From Klebsiella sp. BIGb0407 (GTDB lineage Bacteria; Pseudomonadota; Gammaproteobacteria; Enterobacterales; Enterobacteriaceae), in assembly GCF_024807845.1 (NCBI RefSeq), contig NZ_JANUEQ010000008.1:1-64000 (forward strand): DNA of 64,000 bases, in the 5' to 3' direction. Position numbers and translations under genes: made by a program. Numbering within the stretch: the stretch's first letter is position 1; every line of letters starts with the position of its first letter. Shown in pieces: positions 39,542-48,631 of this stretch. The notes under the pieces were generated by a model. The model did no database searches, had not been told where the DNA came from, and worked only from the letters and a program-made list of their open reading frames with translations.

Positions 39542-39657
39542 AATATCAATTAATCGTTAACATGTGACTTGTAAGCGAGAAAATGACAGGGCGCTTAACA
39601 ATATTACGTATATATGCGGGGTTTCTTATCAAGCCGGATGAACGGTTTTTTGATGTT

Positions 39658-41955
39658 TTAGATAGCGCGATGTTGCAAGCTTGCACAGGCAATAACCGCT
39701 TGCCCCAGCGCCAGCCCGCCGTCGCCGGCAGGGATAGCCTGCGGCATCAGCACCTGAAGCGGCGCTAAGTAGTGATATAACCGTTGGCGCAGCAGGCGGT
39801 TATGTAGTACCCCGCCACTAAGGGCGATGGTCCGGATTCCAGTTCTTTCTGCATGATATAAAGCCAGAGCGGCAAAGCCCTTAGCCAGAGCGTCGTGAAA
39901 AGCATATGCCCGTGCGGCGGGTTCGGCTTTCCAGTCAAGCCATTGCTGCCAGAATGTCGCTAAATCAAGAACAGTACCAGAGTTTGTCTGTAGCTGCGGT
40001 ATCGTGATCGGATGTAAAGTCCCCGGAGCCTGTTGTGCCAGCGCTTCCAGGCGACAGGCGGCTTCACCTTCCCAGCTAAGCCGGACAGGGGCACAACCGA
40101 GTATCATCGCGACGGCATCAAATAAACGTCCACAGGATGAGGCGAGCGGTGAGTTAATGCCTGCCTGGATAGCTTTCGACAGGGGGAACCAGGGTGTGTT
40201 TTGCAGTACCTGTGCCTCAGGGCGGGTCTGCCAGTCCGGGACAAATGCCAGCCACTGTGCCAGGGTATTTCGCCATGGCTCTCGTGCAGCCAGGTCACCA
40301 CCGGGCAGCGCCACTGCCGGTAATCCACCCAGATGTTCGCAGTGCAGGTAATTGGCCCGTAAACACTCGCCGCCCCAGAGCGCTCCCTGGTTATCTTCCC
40401 CAATACCATAACCCAGGCCATCCAGCGCCAGCCCAATGACTTCTCTATTATCGAGCGGCCACTGGTGTTCCGCCAGGCAGGCGGCGATATGGGCATGATG
40501 GTGAAGTACATCAGAAACCGGGACCCGGTAATTTTCCGCCTGCGCGTGACTGACATACGCCGGGTGGATATCACGGGCTATCGCCCGCGGTTTACAGTCA
40601 TAAAGATGCTGAAAATGCGCAATCGCCTGTTGCTGCTGGTCAGCAATATCGCTGTGGGTCAGTGAACCGAAATGGGCGCTGAGGGTAGCGGTGTTGCCGC
40701 GTACCAGACAGAAGGTATTTTTAAGATCGCCTCCCAACGCCAGTAACGGTGGCTGTGTCTTGAATCCGGGAGGGAGTGGAAGGGCATCCGGTACGTAACC
40801 CCGCGCCCGGCGCAGAATCTCCGTCCCCTGAGGGGTAAGGCGTACTAGTGAATCATCCGCACGCTGGACGATATCGCGGTTATGCAGCAGCCAGACATCA
40901 GCGATACCTTCCAGCTGCGACAGAGCCTGTTCATTGGTCAGCACTGGCGCACAGCCGCTGGCATTGCCGGAGGTCATTACCAGCGGGATCTGAACCGCCT
41001 GCATTAATAAATGATGGAGCGGAGTAAAGGGCAGCATCAGGCCGACTTCATCAAGGTCAGGCGCTATGGCGGCGCACAGTGGCGACCGGGCATTTTTGGC
41101 TGTCAGTACAATGGGTGCCGCCGGGGAACGGAGTAAATCGCGTAGCGCTTTGTCTTCGCTTGCCGCGCTGCATTGCGCCAGCCAGTCGATATCCGGCAAC
41201 ATCACGGCCAGGGGTTTTGACGGTCGCTGTTTACGTTCCCGCAATCGCATAACCGCATCTTGCCGCGTGGCATCACAGGTAAGATGAAAACCCCCAAGTC
41301 CTTTGACCGCGACGATTTTCCCCGCGCGTAACGCGTTGACCGCATATTCCAGCGCCGCTTCTCCCCGGGCAAGTTCATCGCCATTGTGCAACGTTGCCGT
41401 GACTTGTGGCCCACAGTGCGGACAGGCAACGGGCTGGGCATGAAAGCGTCGGTCGGCAGGATTTTGGTATTCATGCAGACAGTCGGGGCATAAGGTGAAT
41501 TCTGCCATGCTGGTAAAAGGCCTGTCGTAAGGCATGGCGCGGATCAGCGTAAAACGCGGTCCGCAATGTGTACAGTTGGTAAACGCGTAGCCGAAACGAC
41601 GATCTCCCTTGCAGTTAATATCTTTCAGGCATTCGGGGCAGGTCGCGGCATCGGGCACCACCTGGGTATCCATCTGGCAGTGACGACTTTCAATAATGGT
41701 AAAATTTTCGGGGGATGTCTGCCAGTCGAAGGGAGTGACGCTGATACTGTCGATACGTGCCAGAGGTGGGCAATTCTGTTTAAGCTGTTCAATAAAGGCA
41801 TCAAGATTAAAGGGATTGAGGAGCCTGATTTCGACACCCGCACTGTCATTACTGACATCACCACAAAGTTGTAGCTGGTCGGCTAGTTGCCAGACAAAAG
41901 GTCGGAAACCGACGCCTTGTACCTTGCCGTAGACACGGATAAGCAGACCAGACAT
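39658..41955 (-). CDS. hypF: carbamoyltransferase HypF, [NiFe]-hydrogenase maturation
   Basis: HypF turns carbamoyl phosphate into a carbamoyl-adenylate and transfers the carbamoyl group to the C-terminal cysteine of HypE, the first step to the cyanide ligands of [NiFe]-hydrogenases. Domains in order: acylphosphatase-like ([20 protein letters not shown], residues 5-90), two zinc fingers (CPECL/CTHCG and CPDCL/CPHCG), a YrdC-like domain ([18 protein letters not shown]...) and a Kae1-like domain ([50 protein letters not shown]). At 765 residues it is full length. It is the last gene after hydN-fdhF, with a 64-base gap holding a hairpin. Confidence 0.96.
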   Translation of the reverse strand: MSGLLIRVYGKVQGVGFRPFVWQLADQLQLCGDVSNDSAGVEIRLLNPFNLDAFIEQLKQNCPPLARIDSISVTPFDWQTSPENFTIIESRHCQMDTQVVPDAATCPECLKDINCKGDRRFGYAFTNCTHCGPRFTLIRAMPYDRPFTSMAEFTLCPDCLHEYQNPADRRFHAQPVACPHCGPQVTATLHNGDELARGEAALEYAVNALRAGKIVAVKGLGGFHLTCDATRQDAVMRLRERKQRPSKPLAVMLPDIDWLAQCSAASEDKALRDLLRSPAAPIVLTAKNARSPLCAAIAPDLDEVGLMLPFTPLHHLLMQAVQIPLVMTSGNASGCAPVLTNEQALSQLEGIADVWLLHNRDIVQRADDSLVRLTPQGTEILRRARGYVPDALPLPPGFKTQPPLLALGGDLKNTFCLVRGNTATLSAHFGSLTHSDIADQQQQAIAHFQHLYDCKPRAIARDIHPAYVSHAQAENYRVPVSDVLHHHAHIAACLAEHQWPLDNREVIGLALDGLGYGIGEDNQGALWGGECLRANYLHCEHLGGLPAVALPGGDLAAREPWRNTLAQWLAFVPDWQTRPEAQVLQNTPWFPLSKAIQAGINSPLASSCGRLFDAVAMILGCAPVRLSWEGEAACRLEALAQQAPGTLHPITIPQLQTNSGTVLDLATFWQQWLDWKAEPAARAYAFHDALAKGFAALALYHAERTGIRTIALSGGVLHNRLLRQRLYHYLAPLQVLMPQAIPAGDGGLALGQAVIACASLQHRAI

Positions 41956-41983
41956 AAAACCTCTTTAGACTTAAACCAGAGGG

Positions 41984-42008
41984 ATAACGCCCCCGGGGGG
42001 AGGCGTTA
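41984..42008 (-). terminator. hairpin between fdhF and hypF
   Basis: TAACGCC pairs with GGCGTTA around a C- and G-rich loop, with no T-tract behind it on the minus strand. It could attenuate hypF relative to fdhF or protect the mRNA. Confidence 0.5.
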
Positions 42009-42019
42009 GAGACAGCAAA

Positions 42020-44191
42020 CTACATTGAGCTGACTGGTGTGACATCTTCAACAGCACTACGCAGACGGGCTTTCATATCACTGTAAGTCTGATGGGCGTA
42101 GTTTTCGGCCCAGCGCTGATCGGCGATAGGTTCGACTTTCACCGCACAGTACTTGGTTTCCGGTGTTTTGGATATCGGGTCAAGGTTATCCTGGGTCAGT
42201 TCATTACAGGCCCCGATCCACCACTGGTAAGTCATATAGACTGCACCCGTATTGATACGCTCATTGTAGTTAACGCGTGAAATCACTTTACCGCGACGAG
42301 AGGCCACCCAGACCAGCTGTTGGTCACGGATACCCAGCGCTTCGGCATCTGTCGGGTTCATCTGCACAAAGCCCGGTTCGTCAGCCAGGGTTTGCAGAGC
42401 CGCGCAGTTACCGGTCATCGAACGGCATGAATAGTGACCCACTTCGCGCACGGTACAGAGGACCAGCGGATAATCGCCGTCCGGTACTTCTGCCGGTGCA
42501 CGCCATGGGGCCGCAAATAACTGACCTTTACCGGTTGGGGTATCGAAGTGGTTATCCGCGTACAGATAAGGTGTTCCCGGACTTTCAAGTGTAGTACAAG
42601 GCCACTGAACATGCCCTAAAGTGCCCATTTTTTCGTAGGTTGCACCAAAGAACAGTGGGCACAGGCTACGCATTTCGTCCCAGATTTCCTGATTATCCTG
42701 GTAATGCATTGGATAACCCATTTCGGTAGCCAGCAGGCTGATAATGTCCCAGTCACGTTTGACATTATATTTTGGTTCAATCGCTTTTTCGAAACGCTGG
42801 AAGCCGCGGTCTGCACAAGAGAAGACGCCGCCGTGCTCGCCCCAGGAGGTTGCAGGCAAAATAACGTCGGCTTGTTCGGCGGTTTTGGTCATGAAAATAT
42901 CCTGAACCACCACAAATTCCAGCGCTTCAAATCCTTTACGCACTAAGCCTAAATCGGCTTCAGTCTGCAACGGATCTTCGCCCATGATGTAGTAGGCTTT
43001 CACCTTGCCTTCGATGGCGAGGTGTGGGATTTCAGTGATACGGTGACCAATTTGCGTATCCATCTGATTTACGTCAATGCCCCAGGCCGTTGCGAATTTG
43101 GCGCGAACTTTGGCGTCAGTCACTGACTGGTATCCCGGGAATTCATTCGGCAGCACGCCCATGTCGCAGGCACCCTGGACGTTATTCTGACCACGCACCG
43201 GGCCAACGCCGACATTGGCCCGACCCAGGTTACCGGTCAGTAATGCCAGACTCGCCAAGCCTTTAACTACGTCAACTGCCTGACCAAATTGTGTGACTCC
43301 CATGCCCCACATTATAGTGGCAGAAGGTGCTGCGGCATAAGTCCGCATTGCCTGGCGGATTTCCTGGGCAGAAACGCCGGTTTGCTCGGCGACCGCTTCC
43401 GGTGAGTAATCGGCGACATTTTTACGGTAGGCTTCAAAGCCTTCGGTGTATTTCGCCACATAATCGTGGTCATACAAGTCTTCTTCGATAAGCACATGGG
43501 CGAAGGCATTCACCAGCGCCATATTACAGCCATTTTTGATTTGTAGATGCTGATTCGCAATACGTGCCGTTTCGATACGACGCGGGTCGCAGACAATAAC
43601 CTGGGCGCCTTTTTCTTTGGCTTTAATCACCCGGCGGGCAACGATGGGGTGGGAGTCGGCGCAGTTATAGCCAAACACCAGCAGGCATTTTGAGTTTTCG
43701 ATATCGCCAATCGAGTTACTCATCGCCCCGTTACCCAGCGTGGCCTGTAAACCGGCAACAGAAGGACCATGGCAGACGCGGGCACAGCAGTCGACGTTGT
43801 TAGTGCCGATGACCGCACGGGCAAATTTTTGCATCACAAAGTTGGTTTCATTCCCGGTACCGCGGGAAGAACCGGTGGTCATGATAGCGCGCGGACCGTG
43901 TTTTTGTTTTATCTCGCTCAGGCGTTTGGCAGTATAACTGATTGCTTCTTCCCAGCTAACCGCTTCAAATTTTCCGCCTCTTTCACGGCGAATCAACGGC
44001 TGCGTCAGACGCGGGGTAAGCAGTTTAGTATCATTCAGAAAATCCCAGCCATAATAGCCTTTCAGGCATAATTCGTTCTGATTGGTCACGCCGTTCGCAG
44101 CTTCCGCACGGATGATTTTTCCGTTATCCACGACCAGATTTAATTTACATCCGGCACCGCAATACGGACAGACAGTGGTGACTTTTTTCAT
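42020..44191 (-). CDS. fdhF: formate dehydrogenase H, cysteine variant (FdhF)
   Basis: FdhF oxidises formate to CO2 and feeds electrons to HycB of formate hydrogenlyase. The 723-residue protein follows E. coli FdhF (715 residues) throughout: the N-terminal [4Fe4S] site CPYCGAGCK...CLKGYYGWD, the molybdopterin regions SSRGTGNETN and GMGVTQFGQ, and the C-terminal MTYQWWIGACNEL. At residue 140, where E. coli has selenocysteine (UGA), this gene has TGC (43772-43774, in CCARVCHGP), so the enzyme does not need selenium. Cys forms are known in other bacteria and are usually slower. It lies 23 bases after hydN and is probably transcribed from the sigma-54-type promoter at 44882. Confidence 0.95.
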   Translation of the reverse strand: MKKVTTVCPYCGAGCKLNLVVDNGKIIRAEAANGVTNQNELCLKGYYGWDFLNDTKLLTPRLTQPLIRRERGGKFEAVSWEEAISYTAKRLSEIKQKHGPRAIMTTGSSRGTGNETNFVMQKFARAVIGTNNVDCCARVCHGPSVAGLQATLGNGAMSNSIGDIENSKCLLVFGYNCADSHPIVARRVIKAKEKGAQVIVCDPRRIETARIANQHLQIKNGCNMALVNAFAHVLIEEDLYDHDYVAKYTEGFEAYRKNVADYSPEAVAEQTGVSAQEIRQAMRTYAAAPSATIMWGMGVTQFGQAVDVVKGLASLALLTGNLGRANVGVGPVRGQNNVQGACDMGVLPNEFPGYQSVTDAKVRAKFATAWGIDVNQMDTQIGHRITEIPHLAIEGKVKAYYIMGEDPLQTEADLGLVRKGFEALEFVVVQDIFMTKTAEQADVILPATSWGEHGGVFSCADRGFQRFEKAIEPKYNVKRDWDIISLLATEMGYPMHYQDNQEIWDEMRSLCPLFFGATYEKMGTLGHVQWPCTTLESPGTPYLYADNHFDTPTGKGQLFAAPWRAPAEVPDGDYPLVLCTVREVGHYSCRSMTGNCAALQTLADEPGFVQMNPTDAEALGIRDQQLVWVASRRGKVISRVNYNERINTGAVYMTYQWWIGACNELTQDNLDPISKTPETKYCAVKVEPIADQRWAENYAHQTYSDMKARLRSAVEDVTPVSSM

Positions 44192-44214
44192 TTAATTATT
44201 TCCTCAATCCGGGG

Positions 44215-44760
44215 TTAAAACAGCAGTGGGGATGTGCTGTCGAGCGCAGCGCGGCGGCGTTTTTCTGCGTTCATATCCTGTAACTGGTTACGGTCGATGA
44301 CGTAAATTGCCTTGGTCGGGCAAATGTCAATACAGGCCGGGCCTTCATCGCGGGAGCTGCACAGGTCGCATTTATGCGCCTCAGCTTTATCTGAAATGGC
44401 CACCATAGCGGCGCCATTCTGGCGGAAAATAGGGGTAGTGATGACTTCCATTGCGCCGTATGGGCAGGCGACAACGCAGGTTTTACAGCCAATACAGTGT
44501 TCCTGCATTACCTGCACATGGTCTCCGGTGCGAAGAATGGCACCGTTCGGGCAGACGTTAGCGCAAGGCGCATCTTCACACTGGCGACAGGTCACCGGAG
44601 TACTGATATTGACGCCTTTAATCACATGCAGACGCGGTGCAAATGTGGCGGCGCTAAACAGCGAGAGATCCTGAGATTCACTGTGAGCCAGCACGCAGGC
44701 AATTTCACAGGTACGGCAGCCGATACATTTTTTTGGGTCGGCGATAATAAACCGGTTCAT
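44215..44760 (-). CDS. hydN: HydN, four-cluster ferredoxin-type electron transfer protein
   Basis: A soluble iron-sulfur protein related to HycB that is linked to formate dehydrogenase H in enterobacteria; its exact place in electron transfer is not settled. It has cysteine motifs for four [4Fe4S] clusters: CIGCRTCEIAC, CRQCEDAPCANVC, CIGCKTCVVACP and CDLCSSRDEGPACIDIC. The 181 residues compare with 175 in E. coli. In E. coli hydN-hypF form an operon away from fdhF; here fdhF lies between them. Confidence 0.95.
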   Translation of the reverse strand: MNRFIIADPKKCIGCRTCEIACVLAHSESQDLSLFSAATFAPRLHVIKGVNISTPVTCRQCEDAPCANVCPNGAILRTGDHVQVMQEHCIGCKTCVVACPYGAMEVITTPIFRQNGAAMVAISDKAEAHKCDLCSSRDEGPACIDICPTKAIYVIDRNQLQDMNAEKRRRAALDSTSPLLF

Positions 44761-44819
44761 CTAAACCTCCTGAGTCCGGGTTTTTTATTAAACCGGGTTA
44801 CACCGGCTTGGCGACATTG

Positions 44820-44870
44820 CTCTACCCTTCATAATTCAAGCTGCCTGGACAGCGCGAATGATGAAGGGTT
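44820..44870. repeat. truncated MITE end, hairpin in the hydN leader
   Basis: TACCCTTCATAATTCAAGCTGCCTG resembles the left end of the element at 8749. It is followed after about 28 bases by ATGAAGGGT, the complement of its first bases, so the remnant forms a hairpin. It lies close to the predicted transcript start of hydN. Confidence 0.55.
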
Positions 44871-44881
44871 TGCATGGGTAA

Positions 44882-44898
44882 TACACAAAACGTGCCAG
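44882..44898 (-). promoter_or_regulatory. probable sigma-54 promoter of hydN-fdhF
   Basis: On the minus strand CTGGCACG, four bases, then GTGTA. The minus-24 element is perfect; the minus-12 has GT in place of GC. It lies about 120 bases before hydN, with FhlA-type sites about 100 bases further upstream. Confidence 0.6.
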
Positions 44899-44985
44899 TT
44901 TTTTAATTTAAAAATTATTCATTTGATTCAGTGCGTTATATATTTGTTTTCCGGCGGTGACGAATTTATTTGCTGATGACATTCG

Positions 44986-45021
44986 GCTGTCGTCATGACG
45001 TCGACAGTTGTGTCGACAGCC
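44986..45021. promoter_or_regulatory. cluster of TGTCG/CGACA motifs, probable FhlA sites
   Basis: GGCTGTCG...CGACAGCC encloses TGTCGTCATGACG and two GTCGACA blocks. FhlA binding sites in E. coli are described around TGTCG/TGACA elements, and the place, about 100 bases upstream of the sigma-54 promoter, is right for an activator site. The site overlaps nothing; the MFS gene ends 10 bases away. Confidence 0.55.
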
Positions 45022-45030
45022 GTTATCAGG

Positions 45031-46200
45031 CTACTCGCGGTTTGAAAGGGGGAGGGTGATTAACGCAAAACACATCAGTGACAGGATAAATAAAGCCAGT
45101 AAAAGCCCCGAGGCAGTCGCCGTATGTCCGCCTGCGAAAAACCATAACACCAGCGCGGCATCCGCCATTTTTAGCGTGCCTTGCAACGCGCTCCCGGTTC
45201 CGGCTAACCCCGGATGACCATGCAGGCTGATACCCAGCAGCAAAGGGGAAGAGAGGCCACAACCGAGACCGACGGCCGCGCTATACGTTACGATAAATCC
45301 CACCGACAACAGGGATGTAGACTGAGTAGCCAGAAAGGCGGACAAAGTGACGATGACCAGCAGCGGCAACGAAACCCTGAGGAGTTTTTCCGGTGTTACC
45401 CAGGTTAATCCTCTTTTGGTCAGCCAGGAGCCAGTAACAATGCCAGCGGAATAGGCGATAAATACATAGCCATTTTGTTGCGGGGAGAGATTAAATTGCC
45501 TCTGAAACACAAAAGGGCTTGCGGTAAAATAACCAATGGTAATGGCAAATAATATTGCAGAGACAAGGCTATAAATAACAAATTTGCGACTGGACAATAA
45601 AACGATAAAACCGGAAAAAGCTCCCTGAGACACTCTTCTTTTGGGTACCGTTTCCCTTAAGGTTATTTTGACAAACAAGAATCCCAGACACATAAACAGA
45701 GCCAGGGCCAGGAAGTTATATTTCCAGGGTAAATGGGCCGTGATATAACCGCCAATAATTGGTGCCAGTGCCGGGGATATCTGGGATGCCATAGAAAATA
45801 CGGTAAGTGATTTTGATAGCTCAGCCTTATCTTTAAAGGTATCACTCAGAATCGCCCGACTAATCACCGGACAGCCACCTGCTCCCAGGCCAGTGAATAA
45901 ACGGAAGGCTAATAATGCGTGGTAACTTTCAGCGGTTGACGTTAAATAATTACCTAATGCTGCAAGAAACAGTGACAGTAATATGACCGGGACTCGACCA
46001 TACTTATCTGACATCGGCCCGTAAATTAACTGCGATACGGAAAAACCGCCCAGATACCAGACCACCATTCTTTGCGCCTGAGCATCAGTGATATTCAATG
46101 CTATTTTAATGGATGGTAGGGCGGGGTTATACAGGTCAATCGATAGTAAACCGAGGATAAGAATGACGCAGGCGTTAATCATTATCCGTCTGGAATTCAT
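45031..46200 (-). CDS. MFS drug/H+ antiporter, Bcr/CflA type
   Basis: An inner-membrane exporter of the major facilitator superfamily, 389 residues with about 12 helices. The motif after helix 2 is YGPMSDKYGRVPVILLS, and the start SIDLYNPALPSIKIALN is typical of the Bcr/CflA DHA1 group. The closest use would be export of drugs or small metabolites; the substrate is unknown. It interrupts the formate hydrogenlyase genes: a clear terminator separates it from hycI upstream, and hydN's control region follows it, so it is an independent unit and probably an insertion. Confidence 0.85.
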   Translation of the reverse strand: MNSRRIMINACVILILGLLSIDLYNPALPSIKIALNITDAQAQRMVVWYLGGFSVSQLIYGPMSDKYGRVPVILLSLFLAALGNYLTSTAESYHALLAFRLFTGLGAGGCPVISRAILSDTFKDKAELSKSLTVFSMASQISPALAPIIGGYITAHLPWKYNFLALALFMCLGFLFVKITLRETVPKRRVSQGAFSGFIVLLSSRKFVIYSLVSAILFAITIGYFTASPFVFQRQFNLSPQQNGYVFIAYSAGIVTGSWLTKRGLTWVTPEKLLRVSLPLLVIVTLSAFLATQSTSLLSVGFIVTYSAAVGLGCGLSSPLLLGISLHGHPGLAGTGSALQGTLKMADAALVLWFFAGGHTATASGLLLALFILSLMCFALITLPLSNRE

Positions 46201-46267
46201 ACCTCAACTCTCTCAGTAATATTCTGCGTAAGATATGAAGTACGGGTTATCGCATTTTATTGCTATC

Positions 46268-46296
46268 AAAAAAGGAGTCTGACGGCTGTCAGACTC
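46268..46296 (-). terminator. Rho-independent terminator of the hyc operon
   Basis: On the minus strand GAGTCTGAC-AGCC-GTCAGACTC is followed by CC and six T's. It lies 17 bases after the hycI stop and ends the hyc transcript before the MFS gene. Confidence 0.93.
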
Positions 46297-46312
46297 GTGA
46301 ATGAGAGGGATA

Positions 46313-46798
46313 TCAGTCAGTTTCCTGTTTAAAAGGCGCAATCCCTAAATCTTGTTCCAGGGCAGGCAATAGCTGATGAAGACGTTTTACCGCCTGTTCA
46401 ACGACGGCACTCATGGGGAAGTAAAAGGCCACCACATCCGGCTGAATACCGACAAAGGTGATTTGCGGGATATCCTCGCGCAATTGCTGAATAAGGAAGG
46501 TAAGCGGTAAATTGTGGGTGGTCATCATAAACATCTCGGCGATATCATCTTCGTCGATAATGCGCATTTCACCGGGCGCCAGCCCCATATCGGTGGCATC
46601 GACAATCACCAGATGTTCCGGGCGTAGCTCGCGTAAAAAACCGATATCATTTTCAGGCGCAGCACCGCCGTCAACCACCGTCCAGCCAGAGAGAGGTTGT
46701 TCAGCACACAGCTCTGCAAGACGCGGACCTGCACCGTCATCCCCCATCATACTGTTGCCGACGCACAGCAGCGCAAAGCGGGAGTTTACATCACGCAT
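46313..46798 (-). CDS. hycI: hydrogenase 3 maturation endopeptidase HycI
   Basis: HycI removes the C-terminal extension of HycE once nickel is inserted. The protein of 161 residues has the family pattern (LLCVGNSMMGDDGAGPRLAE, VVDGGAAPENDIGFLRELRPEHLVIVDATDMGL, MTTHNLPLTFLIQQL), including the nickel-sensing aspartates and histidine. The ATG at 46798 has AGGAGG 4 bases upstream, inside the end of hycH; the two genes overlap by 8 bases. It is slightly longer than E. coli HycI (156). Confidence 0.95.
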   Translation of the reverse strand: MRDVNSRFALLCVGNSMMGDDGAGPRLAELCAEQPLSGWTVVDGGAAPENDIGFLRELRPEHLVIVDATDMGLAPGEMRIIDEDDIAEMFMMTTHNLPLTFLIQQLREDIPQITFVGIQPDVVAFYFPMSAVVEQAVKRLHQLLPALEQDLGIAPFKQETD

Positions 46799-47267
46799 CA
46801 AACCTCCTGACCATCAGATACATGGCGGGATCGTATTCAATTTGTGTCAGCAGAGCGATAAGCGCATCGCTCCAGCCCTGTTGTTCCGGGGTCATTTTTG
46901 GTCGAGCATCGCGCAATGCCAGCGCCAGCAAGTGGGTATGGCTGCTATCAATATTGATCTCGCCGAAACGCTGTACGCCGGCCAGCTTACGGTGCGCCTC
47001 GCTCTCTTCTGGCAGGCAGTTAACCCAGCTAATATAGCCGTCCAGCGGACATTCAAGGCGTGATTTCAGACAGTCGATAACGCCGAGGTGATGACCAATA
47101 GCCAGGCTGTAATACACCACTTCCTGCACTTTTTGTGAGCTATGTTTTCGGGCCTTTTCTTCATCGACAAATTTGCTGCTCAGCGAATAAAAAATGACTT
47201 TGTTTTTGTCAGGCTGCCCGGCATAAGGCTGGTGGCGCGCATAGCGCTGTTCGTTAACGTGGCTCAT
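46791..47267 (-). CDS. hycH: formate hydrogenlyase maturation protein HycH
   Basis: HycH is required for maturation of hydrogenase 3 in E. coli by an unknown mechanism. The protein of 158 residues has the conserved block VVYYSLAIGHHLGVIDCLKSRLECPLDGYISW and ends in IEYDPAMYLMVRRFDA. Its N-terminus (about 20 residues, SHVNEQRYARHQPYAGQPDKNK) is longer than in E. coli. ATG 47267 overlaps the hycG stop as TGATG, so the genes are coupled. Confidence 0.93.
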   Translation of the reverse strand: MSHVNEQRYARHQPYAGQPDKNKVIFYSLSSKFVDEEKARKHSSQKVQEVVYYSLAIGHHLGVIDCLKSRLECPLDGYISWVNCLPEESEAHRKLAGVQRFGEINIDSSHTHLLALALRDARPKMTPEQQGWSDALIALLTQIEYDPAMYLMVRRFDA

Positions 47268-48064
47268 CACAGACGTACCTCTCCGCGCAGTACCTGCTGA
47301 TAGATATGCAGCAGATTACCGACAATCTCGTTAAGGCGCAGGTCACCGCGCTGGTCAAGATAACTCGCTACCCGTTGTTCAACCGACTCAGTACCCGGTG
47401 CGACCACCAAATCCATAAACTGGTCGGCAATCTGGCGGCCATAGCGGTAACCCGCCATACGGTGCGCCTCGCGGTCCAGCAGCACGCGCAGCGGTTGCGG
47501 TAAAGCGGGGTGTAATAATGCCGCGGGTTCGCGGGCAGCTTCGTCGTGTTGCTGACCTTTTATTTTCTGATCGAGCAAACCCAGAGCCATGGCAAAGCCG
47601 TAAATGGTTGCGGCGGGTGTCGGCGGGCAGCCGGGAATATAGACATCCACCGGTACGATTTTATCCGTGCCGCCCCAGACGCAATACAGGTCGTGGAAAA
47701 TACCGCCACTGTTACCGCAAGCGCCGTAGGAAACACAGATTTTGGGGTCAGGGGAGCTATCCCAGGCGCGCATGGCGGGAATGCGCATGGCACGGGTTAC
47801 GGCCCCGGTAAATAGCAAAATATCAGCATGGCGCGGCGACGGAACCACTTTAATACCAAAGCGTTCTGCATCGAATAACGGCGAAATAGCGGCGAAAATC
47901 TCAATTTCACAGCCATTACAGCCGCCGCAGTCTACGCGATAAACATAGGCCGAACGACGAATGCTATGCAGCAGCGTGGATTTTAGTTTAGCGATACTCT
48001 CATCCAGCGTAATGGGGACGGGCAGACCGTTCGCATCACGTGGCGCAATCGGGTTATGACTCAT
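47267..48064 (-). CDS. hycG: hydrogenase 3 small subunit HycG
   Basis: HycG is the small [NiFe]-hydrogenase subunit of formate hydrogenlyase and holds the proximal [4Fe4S] cluster next to HycE. The cluster cysteines are in [25 protein letters not shown] and [10 protein letters not shown], the NuoB-like pattern of group 4 hydrogenases. At 265 residues it is close to E. coli (255). It overlaps hycF by 4 bases. Confidence 0.96.
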   Translation of the reverse strand: MSHNPIAPRDANGLPVPITLDESIAKLKSTLLHSIRRSAYVYRVDCGGCNGCEIEIFAAISPLFDAERFGIKVVPSPRHADILLFTGAVTRAMRIPAMRAWDSSPDPKICVSYGACGNSGGIFHDLYCVWGGTDKIVPVDVYIPGCPPTPAATIYGFAMALGLLDQKIKGQQHDEAAREPAALLHPALPQPLRVLLDREAHRMAGYRYGRQIADQFMDLVVAPGTESVEQRVASYLDQRGDLRLNEIVGNLLHIYQQVLRGEVRL

Positions 48065-48618
48065 GGATGGGCCTCCGTTGTCATATGGCGGCCGATATCA
48101 ATCCGGTCGGAAGAAGAAAGACTGTGGCGTTTTTTACATTCAGGACAGGTTTCGTACTGTTCCCGACGCTCGGCAATTTGTTTGTCGCTCAGTGCCGCGC
48201 TCTCTTGCAACAGGCTGAGTGCGAAGTCGATTTCCTTTTGTACCGCGTAAGGTTTGCCGCAGGAACGACAGTGGCAGACAGGGAAATCGGCTGTTTCAAA
48301 TAAGTCTTCTTTACGCCACACGGCCAGTTCAAACTCTTGTGACAGCGAAATAGCGGCGGTCGGGCAAACTTCCTCGCAGCGCGCGCAGAAAATGCAGCGA
48401 CCTAAAAACAGCGACCAACGGATGGTTTCGCCATCTTCTGATGTGGTCATGGTTAGTGCATTCGACGGACAGGCGTTAGCGCAGGCACCGCAGGCAATAC
48501 ACTGCTGAGCAGTATATTGTGGCTTACCGCGAAAGTTAGGCGCAAGATCGAGTGGCTTAAACGGGTAAGACACGGTGGCGTCGCCGGTTTTGAGTACTTT
48601 TTTAATCAGTTTCAGCAT
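48061..48618 (-). CDS. hycF: formate hydrogenlyase iron-sulfur subunit HycF
   Basis: HycF is a NuoI-like protein with two [4Fe4S] clusters ([16 protein letters not shown] and [18 protein letters not shown]), which wires HycB to HycG. The C-terminal part has [16 protein letters not shown] and CPECKKRH, possibly a further metal site. 185 residues; 180 in E. coli. It follows hycE by 13 bases. Confidence 0.95.
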   Translation of the reverse strand: MLKLIKKVLKTGDATVSYPFKPLDLAPNFRGKPQYTAQQCIACGACANACPSNALTMTTSEDGETIRWSLFLGRCIFCARCEEVCPTAAISLSQEFELAVWRKEDLFETADFPVCHCRSCGKPYAVQKEIDFALSLLQESAALSDKQIAERREQYETCPECKKRHSLSSSDRIDIGRHMTTEAHP

Positions 48619-48631
48619 GATGAACAGTTCC

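Noticed and set aside
39583-39768. 61-codon open frame on the plus strand
   Set aside because: It lies mostly antisense to the hypF 3' end and has no ribosome site or family similarity.
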